Notes: generated by a model from the letters alone, not told the origin. Shown: positions 1-5,283, numbered from the stretch's first letter. The stretch: DNA of 5,472 nucleotides from Tannerella sp. (GCA_031261145.1 JAISJX010000214.1:1-5472); one strand, 5' to 3'. Translations and numbers: made by a program.

Positions 1-101
1 GGGATTCCCCCCCCCCACCTTAACAATCTTTCACTATTAGTGGAACCGAAGGGCGCCGCCGGCAGTGAAACGGAAGAAGGATATGTTACGGTAGCAATCA
101 T
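1..101 (-). CDS. Possible N-terminal part of an unrecognised protein (runs off the left edge)
   Basis: An open frame on the minus strand starts with ATG at 101-99 and stays open to the window edge, giving 33 codons that begin MIATVTYPSSVSLPAAPFGS. The start is favoured because a near-consensus Bacteroidetes promoter (-7 TATATTTG at 130-123) would place the transcript start near 116-118, about 15 bases before the ATG, the same geometry as the 450-1976 gene. I recognise no family. The frame passes through a 10-G run (7-16 on the plus strand), read as Trp-Gly-Gly-Gly, so a one-base length change would shift the frame. The same 100 bases also form a 7-bp inverted repeat (29-35 with 64-70), so a non-coding leader or an intergenic repeat is a real alternative. 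The call is inference from promoter position and an open frame only. Confidence 0.3.
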   Translation of the reverse strand, partial: MIATVTYPSSVSLPAAPFGSTNSERLLRWGGGI

Positions 102-122
102 TACATCTATCTATTAATGGCG

Positions 123-156
123 CAAATATAATGAATTATTTTGAGATACAAGCAAA
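123..156 (-). promoter_or_regulatory. Bacteroidetes-type promoter reading leftward
   Basis: On the minus strand, TATATTTG (130-123) matches the Bacteroidetes primary sigma-factor -7 consensus TAnnTTTG exactly and is followed by C. Upstream, TTTG (156-153) lies 22 bases away and CTTG (152-149) 18 bases away, either side of the usual spacing of about 19-21 to the -33 element. The surroundings (119-180) are strongly AT-rich, unlike the flanking palindromes. It would drive the putative gene starting at 101. Expression is not shown by sequence alone. Confidence 0.5.
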
Positions 157-221
157 AAATGATTAAAGATTCAAAAAAATGACCTCTCCGCAGGCAAGGG
201 GAATTGGGTACACGGTGCAAA

Positions 222-269
222 GGTGCACGGTACACGGTGAGGGATGTTCCAAATCGTGTACCGTGCACC
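222..269. repeat. 15-bp perfect inverted repeat with 18-base loop
   Basis: GGTGCACGGTACACG at 222-236 is the exact reverse complement of CGTGTACCGTGCACC at 255-269, with an 18-base loop (237-254). Part of the left arm, GGTACACGGTG (229-239), is duplicated at 207-217 with a 22-base period. The right arm can therefore pair in part with either copy, allowing two alternative hairpins. There is no T-run on either side, so it is not a standard intrinsic terminator. Confidence 0.85.
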
Positions 270-277
270 CGTGCGTT

Positions 278-301
278 GGGACGAGGTTCATACCTCGTTC
301 C
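278..301. repeat. Hairpin with TCAT loop
   Basis: ACGAGGT (281-287) pairs with ACCTCGT (292-298) around the loop TCAT. A G-T wobble and two G-C pairs extend the stem outward to 278/301. It is one of a series of like-sized hairpins in this intergenic region. Confidence 0.8.
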
Positions 302-310
302 TGCTATCCC

Positions 311-328
311 GGCAGGTTCCGACCTGCC
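311..328. repeat. Hairpin with TCCG loop
   Basis: GGCAGGT (311-317) pairs perfectly with ACCTGCC (322-328) around the loop TCCG. A competing pairing exists between CCTGC (300-304) and GCAGG (312-316), so this stem may exchange partners. Confidence 0.8.
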
Positions 329-332
329 ATGT

Positions 333-353
333 TCCTGAGATGGAATCTCAGGA
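333..353. repeat. Hairpin with GGA loop, first copy
   Basis: CCTGAGAT (334-341) pairs with ATCTCAGG (345-352) around GGA, with one more T-A pair outside (333/353). The core GAGAT-GGA-ATCTC recurs in the next hairpin at 366-378. Confidence 0.8.
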
Positions 354-363
354 GATAGACCGA

Positions 364-380
364 ACGAGATGGAATCTCGT
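364..380. repeat. Hairpin with GGA loop, second copy
   Basis: ACGAGAT (364-370) pairs with ATCTCGT (374-380) around GGA, sharing the core GAGAT-GGA-ATCTC with the hairpin at 333-353. The two copies differ in their outer stem bases yet both pair perfectly. That pattern is expected if the pairing itself is preserved. It is flanked by the direct repeat CCGAACGAG (360-368 and 381-389). Confidence 0.8.
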
Positions 381-410
381 CCGAACGAGCGGGGGACATG
401 CCGACACCAA

Positions 411-430
411 CAAGGGGGCTTGCCCCCTTG
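411..430 (-). terminator. GC-rich hairpin just past the DUF4301 stop, possible terminator
   Basis: CAAGGGGGC (411-419) pairs with GCCCCCTTG (422-430), a 9-bp perfect stem with a TT loop. It begins 20 bases beyond the stop codon of the minus-strand gene at 450, the right place for a transcription end. On the minus strand the next bases are TTGGTG, not a clear run of T, so it is an imperfect intrinsic terminator. It may instead simply be the last member of the palindrome array. The stem is certain; the terminator role is inferred. Confidence 0.45.
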
Positions 431-449
431 CCAAACACATACCGATTCC

Positions 450-1976
450 TCATTCCCCATGTTGTGGTCTGAGCAAGTCATTCACTGTTTTGACCGGATC
501 GAACGTTTCGATGGGCACTTCTACAAATACCGTGTTCCAGTCGCTCATCGAACCGTTCCATAAGCCGGGCAGTTCCAGGGCTTTCAATGCGCGTCCATCC
601 TTGCTTTTCAGGGAGATAAAGCCCGTATTTTTATCCACAAAATCCGGCAGGTTATACTTCGTTCCGTCCGGCCTTTTCAAGGCGCACACCAAATCGACCG
701 GGTTGAAATGGGTACCTTTCTCATAGATAGCTTTTTTATCCGGGTCGTTCATGTCTATCTGCTGGCTTTCGACTACCTGTGGCGAAATGGTTCCGTCCCG
801 ATTGACTGCGAGGAAAGGCCCGCCGCCCGCTTCGCCGGTGTTCCGCACCATTCCGCAGACACGCAACGGACGCAACAGTTTCTGCTTGATATACAGAATC
901 AGTTCCACATCTTCCAGGAACTTCGTTTCCGGGTTCTTAATGTACAACTCATCTTGCAGGAAATAAATCATTTCCTCCATCTGCTCATGCGTATATCCGC
1001 CGCTCTCGATCAGCGCCAAATACTTGAAAATGCGTTCTTGCAGGGAAACCAACAGACCGGCAAGCGCTTTTTTGTACGTGACCACCACCTCTTTGAGGTG
1101 ATCCGGCACTACATTATCTATATTCTTGATAAAAACCACATCGGCATCCACCCGGTTCAGGTTGCCAATCAATGCGCCATGTCCTCCCGGACGGAACAGC
1201 AACGTCCCGTCCGCCTCGCGGAACGGCTCATTATTCACGTCCACCGCAATCGTATCCGTATCCGATTGCTGGCAACTGAACGAAATCGTATATTTTACCC
1301 CGAATTTCCGCTCGTAAACCGGACATTTTTCTTCGACTAAGCGTTCAAACAATGCCTGGTGTTCAGGCGATACCGTCAGATGAATACGGACGTTTCCCTC
1401 CCTGTCTTTTGCATAAAGCGCTCCTTCCACCAAATGTTCCTCGACAGCCGTCCGCGCTCCTTCCCGGTAATCATGAAACAGCAGCGCTCCTTTTGGCAGG
1501 GAACCATATCCCAGCCCGTCCTTTTCCAGCAGCGCCGACACAATCGCCTTATATTCCCCGCCGGCTATCAACGACGGAATGTCTTTCCCTTTCATTTCGA
1601 GGCAAGACCTGTTCAGGGCTTCATAGAATGCAAAACGGGTGATTCCATCAAAAAAATCCTTTTCAAACTCCGAAGCCGGGGCGTTATATGGGGCCGAAAG
1701 GAAGGCGAACAAATCCTTAAACATACGGCTTGCCGCTCCCGAAGCCGGGACAAATTTAAGAATCGTCCTGCCCTGGGCCGGATAATCGTCCCAGATTTTC
1801 GCATAAGCGTTCCGCTGTTCGTCGGGAATGACGCTGATTCCTCTTTGAACAGACGCAGATGCCGTCACATTAAGAAAAGGAAAACCCTTCTCAAAATAGG
1901 CTAATTGCTCCTCTAACTGAGCTACCGAAATATGCTTCTCCGACAAGAATTGCCGGTCGTTGGTTGTTGGTTCCAT
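450..1976 (-). CDS. DUF4301 family protein, nucleotidyltransferase-like
   Basis: This 508-residue protein of unproven function belongs to what I recognise as the Bacteroidetes DUF4301 family and looks full length. No signal peptide or membrane segment is visible, so it is probably cytoplasmic. Three blocks suggest a GT-A-type sugar-nucleotidyltransferase fold like UDP-sugar pyrophosphorylases. The first is a Gly/Ser-rich loop followed by Arg (PASGAASRM, residues 77-85), comparable to the nucleotide-binding loop of those enzymes. The second is RPGGHGAL (262-269), like their G-GHG motif. The third is IKNIDNV (283-289), like their strand carrying the metal/sugar-binding Asp. A fourth conserved-looking block, GMVRNTGEAGGGPF (375-388), follows. 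That assignment is inference from motif resemblance; substrate and activity are unknown. The ATG at 1976 is preceded by a perfect -7 element at 1999-2006 and no Shine-Dalgarno, normal for the phylum. The gene is divergent from the RelA/SpoT homologue, and its 3' end faces the hairpin array. Confidence 0.88.
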   Translation of the reverse strand: MEPTTNDRQFLSEKHISVAQLEEQLAYFEKGFPFLNVTASASVQRGISVIPDEQRNAYAKIWDDYPAQGRTILKFVPASGAASRMFKDLFAFLSAPYNAPASEFEKDFFDGITRFAFYEALNRSCLEMKGKDIPSLIAGGEYKAIVSALLEKDGLGYGSLPKGALLFHDYREGARTAVEEHLVEGALYAKDREGNVRIHLTVSPEHQALFERLVEEKCPVYERKFGVKYTISFSCQQSDTDTIAVDVNNEPFREADGTLLFRPGGHGALIGNLNRVDADVVFIKNIDNVVPDHLKEVVVTYKKALAGLLVSLQERIFKYLALIESGGYTHEQMEEMIYFLQDELYIKNPETKFLEDVELILYIKQKLLRPLRVCGMVRNTGEAGGGPFLAVNRDGTISPQVVESQQIDMNDPDKKAIYEKGTHFNPVDLVCALKRPDGTKYNLPDFVDKNTGFISLKSKDGRALKALELPGLWNGSMSDWNTVFVEVPIETFDPVKTVNDLLRPQHGE

Positions 1977-1998
1977 ACCTGTTTTTTATGATTTACGG

Positions 1999-2006
1999 CA
2001 AATATA
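1999..2006 (-). promoter_or_regulatory. -7 promoter element for the DUF4301 gene
   Basis: TATATTTG on the minus strand (2006-1999), followed by C, is an exact match to TAnnTTTG. Transcription would start near 1992-1994, leaving a leader of roughly 16-18 bases before the ATG at 1976. No good TTTG is seen 19-21 bases upstream; the nearest (2020-2017) is only 10 bases away. The -33 part is therefore weak or absent. Confidence 0.5.
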
Positions 2007-2031
2007 CAATATTTATCAAATAAAATAGCTG

Positions 2032-2058
2032 TTTGTTGCAAGAAAAATAATATTTTTA
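2032..2058 (+). promoter_or_regulatory. Candidate promoter for the RelA/SpoT homologue operon
   Basis: TATTTTTA (2051-2058, then CC) matches the -7 consensus TAnnTTTG at all but the last base and lies 22 bases before the ATG at 2081, implying a short leader of about 16 bases. TTTG at 2032-2035 could serve as -33, but the 15-base gap is shorter than usual. The leader AAAACTAAACAACG is A-rich with no Shine-Dalgarno. The promoter lies back to back with the one for the DUF4301 gene. Confidence 0.3.
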
Positions 2059-2080
2059 CCCCGTCAAAAACTAAACAACG

Positions 2081-4291
2081 ATGGAGAAAGTTTCATTTTT
2101 CACGCCGGAAGAGAAAAAAGACTTTTTTTCTGCTTACCGGTTACTGCTGTCAAATCTGTCTTCATGTCTTGAAAAAGAAGACCATCCGAAGATGAAAGCC
2201 TTGATGAGGCGGAGTGTTTCGCTGGATTGTTACAGCCGGGATCAGAATGGCATCAACGGCCTCCTGAAAAATATACATACGGCTTTGATAGCCGTTTCGG
2301 ATATCGGATTGAAGCGTTCGGCGGTCATTGCGGCGCTGCTCGTTCCGCCCGTATCCCAGGGGGCTGTCAGCCTCAATGAGGTGGAGGAGGCTTTCGACGC
2401 AGACGTATCGCTTCTGATCAGCCGCCTGTTGAAAACGTCCGGTTTATATACCCATACGACGTCCATTGATTCCGAAAATTACCATCACCTGCTGTTCTCG
2501 TTTGCCGAAGATATACGGGTCATTTTGCTGATGATTGCCGACCGGCTTTGCCTGATGCGCATGGGCAAAGAGATTCGGGATGAGAAAAACCGCCTTCAAT
2601 TGGCCACGGAGGTGTCTTTTCTCTATGCGCCGCTGGCTCACCGGCTGGGGTTGTATAAAATCAAAAGCGAATTTGAAGATTTATCGCTCAAATATACCAA
2701 CCCGGAGCAGTACCAGTATATCAAGGAGAAGTTGAACGAAACCAAGCGTTCACGGGATGCTTACATTGATACATTTATTGAACCGGTCAAAAAGAATCTC
2801 GAAGCTGCCGGTCTTCATTTTGACATCAAGGGACGGACTAAATCGATTCATTCCATCAACAATAAACTGAAAAAACAGAATGTTGAATTTGAGGGGATTT
2901 ACGATCTGTTCGCCATCCGTGTGATTCTTGACACGCCGCTGGAAAAAGAACGGTCGGACTGCTGGCAGGCTTTTTCCATCATCACCGATATGTACCAGCC
3001 CAACCCGAACCGGATGAGGGACTGGATTTCCATTCCCAAAAACAACGGATACGAAAGTCTGCACATCACCGTGTTAGGCCAGCAGAACCGTTGGGTGGAA
3101 GTACAAATCCGCACGAAACGCATGGACGAGGTTGCCGAACGGGGATTAGCGGCGCACTGGAAATATAAGGGTATCAAGGGCGAACATGGATGGGATGAGT
3201 TTATGAACGACGTACGCGCCCTGCTGGAAACGCAAAACGCCAACCCGATGGATACGATGAAAGAGTTCAGAATGGATCTTTACCAGGACGAAATCTATGT
3301 ATTTACCCCTGTCGGCAAGTTAATCAAGCTGGGAAAGGGCGCGACCGTGCTTGATTTCGCCTTTGCCATCCATTCGCAGGTAGGCAGCCGGTGCGTATCC
3401 GGGCGGGTAAACGGGAAAAATGGACCCATCCGGTACGTGCTGAACAACGGCGACACCGTAGAAATCATCACCTCTGCCGCCCAGAAACCCAAACAGGACT
3501 GGCTGTCGTTTATCGCCACTTCCAAAGCCCGGAACAAGATTAAACAGGCGCTCCGCGAAGAATCCGCCAAAGCCGTCGAATATGCCAAAGAGCTTTTGCA
3601 ACGGCGCCTCAAAAATCGGAAAATAGAAGTCGATGAAGCTGTTTTCATGCGCTATATCAAGAAGAAAGGGTTCAAAACGATTACCGATTTCTACACCGAG
3701 ATAGCCGAGGAACGGTTAGATGCCAACAATGTTATTGACGAATACGTCGAACTCGAACGGAAAGAAAAAGAAACGCTCGAACATCTTGAGACACGCAGCG
3801 CCGAAGAATTTATCGCGCCCGTGAAAACCGAAGAAACGTCTTCACAGGATGTCTTGGTCATTGATAAAAACCTGACAGGCATTGAATATAAGCTGGCCAA
3901 ATGTTGCAATCCCATCTATGGCGACCAGGTTTTTGGTTTCGTTTCGACACAGGGAATTAAAATCCACCGGATGAATTGTCCCAATGCGCAGGAGATGTTC
4001 AGCCGTTTCGGCTACCGCATCATCCAGGCGCGCTGGAGCGGCAAAGGCAATAGCGGATACAGCGTTACCCTGCGCGTAATCGGGCTGGACGACATCGCAA
4101 TCGTGACCAATATCTCCTCCGTCATTTCAAAGGAAAGCGATATGTCGTTGCGCTCGATAAACATTGATTCCGTGGACGGTCTTTTCCAGGGAGACATCAC
4201 CGTGCAACTGAAAGATGCCGTGGCGGTGGAGAAATTAATCAAAAAAATCAAAGCTGTGAAAGGCGTAAAACAAGTCAGCAGACTACATTAA
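2081..4291 (+). CDS. relA: Long RelA/SpoT homologue, (p)ppGpp synthetase with degenerate hydrolase domain
   Basis: This cytosolic, ribosome-associated stringent-response enzyme should make (p)ppGpp from ATP and GDP/GTP. The 736 residues cover the whole family layout: HD-type region (about 30-195), synthetase (about 225-345), TGS (about 402-465), helical linker, zinc-finger domain with Cys608, Cys609, His629 and Cys633, and ACT (about 657-736). Synthetase landmarks are present: GRTKSIHS (251-258), YDLFAIRV (274-281), Tyr324, His328 and Glu340 in EVQIRT. The loop usually RxKD in bifunctional enzymes reads RMRD (311-314). The hydrolase site is ruined: the position of the HD dyad is Val88-Pro89, the following Glu-Asp is Ser92-Gln93, and the first metal-binding His is replaced, probably by Asn64. 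Only the Asp of ADRL (Asp154) remains, with ADRLHN changed to ADRLCL. Synthetase-only, RelA-like function is inferred; automatic annotation as bifunctional would be misleading. The symbol relA reflects this reading. It is followed 9 bases later by an SDR gene, probably an operon. Confidence 0.93.
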   Translation: MEKVSFFTPEEKKDFFSAYRLLLSNLSSCLEKEDHPKMKALMRRSVSLDCYSRDQNGINGLLKNIHTALIAVSDIGLKRSAVIAALLVPPVSQGAVSLNEVEEAFDADVSLLISRLLKTSGLYTHTTSIDSENYHHLLFSFAEDIRVILLMIADRLCLMRMGKEIRDEKNRLQLATEVSFLYAPLAHRLGLYKIKSEFEDLSLKYTNPEQYQYIKEKLNETKRSRDAYIDTFIEPVKKNLEAAGLHFDIKGRTKSIHSINNKLKKQNVEFEGIYDLFAIRVILDTPLEKERSDCWQAFSIITDMYQPNPNRMRDWISIPKNNGYESLHITVLGQQNRWVEVQIRTKRMDEVAERGLAAHWKYKGIKGEHGWDEFMNDVRALLETQNANPMDTMKEFRMDLYQDEIYVFTPVGKLIKLGKGATVLDFAFAIHSQVGSRCVSGRVNGKNGPIRYVLNNGDTVEIITSAAQKPKQDWLSFIATSKARNKIKQALREESAKAVEYAKELLQRRLKNRKIEVDEAVFMRYIKKKGFKTITDFYTEIAEERLDANNVIDEYVELERKEKETLEHLETRSAEEFIAPVKTEETSSQDVLVIDKNLTGIEYKLAKCCNPIYGDQVFGFVSTQGIKIHRMNCPNAQEMFSRFGYRIIQARWSGKGNSGYSVTLRVIGLDDIAIVTNISSVISKESDMSLRSINIDSVDGLFQGDITVQLKDAVAVEKLIKKIKAVKGVKQVSRLH

Positions 4292-4300
4292 GAAACGATT

Positions 4301-5092
4301 ATGAGCTATACATTAATTACAGGCGCATCCGGCGGCATCGGAAAAGAGTTTGCGTATTTTTACGCCGCCCGGAAGACGAACCTGATTCTCGTTGCCCGGA
4401 GTTTGGATACGCTGAATGAAATAAGCAGCGACCTTGTCTCCCGGTACGGAATCGAAGTGAAAGTGTTCGGTTACGATCTCACGCAACTGGAAAATATAGA
4501 CCGCGTGATGCAGTGGATACGGGAAAATAACGTACCGGTGGATACGCTGATAAACAATGCCGGAGCCTGCGCAGGCGGCGAATTAGCCCTTCAGGAAAAA
4601 GAAAAAGTCGCCACGATATTAGACCTTAATATCAAGGCGCTGGTTTATTTTTGCCATCAGGTGATCCCGCTCTTTAAGGAAAACAAAAAGGGACGTATCC
4701 TCAATATCGCTTCCATGGCCGCGTATGAACCCTGCCCTTATTATGCGCTGTACTTTGCCTCCAAAGCCTTCGTACTCAGCTTCACGGAATCCATCCGTAT
4801 CGAATGTAAGCCCTATCATATCGGCATTTCGGCCGTCTGTCCCGGATTTGTCCAAACCAGCATGACCCAAAACCTGCCCGACATGGGCATGAGTTTGGCC
4901 AAACCGCAAACAATCGTCCGGCTGGGCGACAAATTGCTCCGGAAAGACCGGGCCGTCGGCGTCAACGGATTCGGGAATAATTGCCTTATTCTTCTTATCA
5001 AAATCATTCCGCGAAGTCTCCTCCGCTTAGCCATGACTATCTTGGTGAAAATTAAATTCGATAGAAAGAAAAAAGAAAACGCCGCACGTTAA
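4301..5092 (+). CDS. Classical short-chain dehydrogenase/reductase (SDR)
   Basis: This 263-residue NAD(P)(H)-dependent oxidoreductase has the normal length for a classical SDR. The Rossmann cofactor loop is TGASGGIG (7-14). Arg33 at the end of the second strand (LVARS) favours NADP(H) over NAD(H). NNAG is at 85-88. The catalytic set is Asn110, Ser138, Tyr151 and Lys155 (YFASK), followed by PG at 181-182. All key residues are present, so an active enzyme is expected; the substrate cannot be told. It most resembles the general DltE-like group (COG0300) of ketone or acyl reductases. After about residue 225 the tail is hydrophobic and basic (NNCLILLIKIIPRSLLRLA region), ending in a Lys-rich stretch, which might touch the membrane. 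The ATG lies 9 bases after the stop of the RelA/SpoT homologue with no promoter between, so co-transcription is likely. No standard terminator with a T-run follows. Confidence 0.93.
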   Translation: MSYTLITGASGGIGKEFAYFYAARKTNLILVARSLDTLNEISSDLVSRYGIEVKVFGYDLTQLENIDRVMQWIRENNVPVDTLINNAGACAGGELALQEKEKVATILDLNIKALVYFCHQVIPLFKENKKGRILNIASMAAYEPCPYYALYFASKAFVLSFTESIRIECKPYHIGISAVCPGFVQTSMTQNLPDMGMSLAKPQTIVRLGDKLLRKDRAVGVNGFGNNCLILLIKIIPRSLLRLAMTILVKIKFDRKKKENAAR

Positions 5093-5130
5093 TGGCCTGC
5101 GGACAAAAGGTCTGGCGGTATAACATGGTT

Positions 5131-5277
5131 CTATTGATATTCAAGATCGAACGGTCTATCCTTATCCCAGATTTCGGCTTTCCATTGTTTCCGAACAATA
5201 CGAATAATGACCGTTAAAAACGGAAGACCACTACTCCCTCGTTTCCTAACGGGGGGAGTAAAGGGGAATCCAAACAT
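5131..5277 (-). CDS. Doubtful 48-codon open frame in the convergent intergenic region
   Basis: An open frame on the minus strand runs from ATG (5277-5275) to TAG (5133-5131), beginning MFGFPFTPPVRKRGSSGLPF and ending DRPFDLEYQ. It starts 28 bases beyond the stop of the minus-strand gene at 5306 and points the same way. The C-terminal half, with QWKAEIWDKD, looks more protein-like than chance translation usually does. However, the frame contains three hairpins (5184-5199, 5211-5223, 5232-5260), has no promoter of its own that I can see, and matches no family I can name. It could be a small protein, a gene remnant or the accidental reading of an intergenic repeat; the last is most likely. Confidence 0.2.
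   Translation of the reverse strand: MFGFPFTPPVRKRGSSGLPFLTVIIRIVRKQWKAEIWDKDRPFDLEYQ
5184..5199. repeat. 6-bp hairpin with TCCG loop
   Basis: ATTGTT (5184-5189) pairs perfectly with AACAAT (5194-5199) around TCCG, 92 bases beyond the SDR stop codon. No T-run follows on either strand. It is the first of a cluster of hairpins between the convergent genes. Confidence 0.6.
5211..5223. repeat. 5-bp hairpin with AAA loop
   Basis: CCGTT (5211-5215) pairs with AACGG (5219-5223) around AAA. It is short and could occur by chance, but it sits between two stronger hairpins. Confidence 0.45.
5232..5260. repeat. Strong hairpin between convergent genes, possible bidirectional transcription end
   Basis: TACTCCC (5232-5238) pairs with GGGAGTA (5254-5260), and inside it CGTT (5240-5243) pairs with AACG (5248-5251) around TCCT. 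The arms are joined by a T-G wobble and one bulged G, about 12 pairs in all. It is the strongest structure between the SDR gene and the oppositely oriented gene at 5306. No T-run follows on either strand, so an intrinsic-terminator role is only possible. It may be a member of an intergenic repeat family. Confidence 0.65.
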
Positions 5278-5283
5278 CTTGCA

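Larger units (their letters stand above)
207..430. repeat. Palindrome-dense intergenic array
   Basis: This 224-base stretch between the promoter at 123-156 and the stop codon of the DUF4301 gene at 450 has no convincing gene. It is almost wholly made of inverted repeats: a long 15-bp stem (222-236/255-269), four compact perfect hairpins centred near 289, 319, 343 and 372, and a GC-rich hairpin at 411-430. Two 11-base copies of GGTACACGGTG (207-217, 229-239) and two copies of CCGAACGAG (360-368, 381-389) are direct repeats within it. Open frames cross it on both strands, but their peptides are just readings of the palindromes. It resembles the palindromic repeat clusters common between Bacteroidales genes; whether it is a dispersed family, a transcription-ending region or a mobile remnant cannot be settled here. 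Confidence 0.75.

Noticed and set aside
60..85. Plus-strand resemblance to the 3' end of an FMN riboswitch (GCCGGCAGT, then GGAAGAAGGAT)
   Set aside because: The invariant 5' half and the conserved GGATGGGAGAAG-type core are missing, and no plus-strand gene follows.
207..430. CRISPR array
   Set aside because: The repeated units are different hairpins of unequal length and spacing, not one direct repeat with unique spacers, and no cas gene is in view.
107..481. 124-codon open frame on the minus strand
   Set aside because: It begins inside the end of the DUF4301 gene in another frame, reads straight through the palindrome array and then through the AT-rich promoter. Its peptide is a translation of hairpins.
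244..726. 160-codon open frame on the plus strand
   Set aside because: It covers the hairpin array and then runs antisense to the end of the DUF4301 gene; there is no promoter or family likeness.
708..1904. Several open frames of 60-210 codons antisense to the DUF4301 gene
   Set aside because: They are shadows of a full-length recognisable protein on the other strand.
2261..2560. Frameshift or sequencing error as the cause of the missing HD motif
   Set aside because: The reading frame is continuous on both sides, and residues before and after (GLKRSAVIAALL, ADRL) still align in register with the family, so these are substitutions and not a shift.
2242..4251. Minus-strand open frames across the RelA/SpoT homologue
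   Set aside because: They are antisense shadows of an intact 736-residue protein with clear domains.
4619..5034. Minus-strand open frames across the SDR gene
   Set aside because: They are antisense to an intact SDR with all catalytic residues; no independent support.
5232..5260. Standard rho-independent terminator
   Set aside because: The stem is good, but neither strand has a T-run after it, so I list it as a hairpin with a possible role only.
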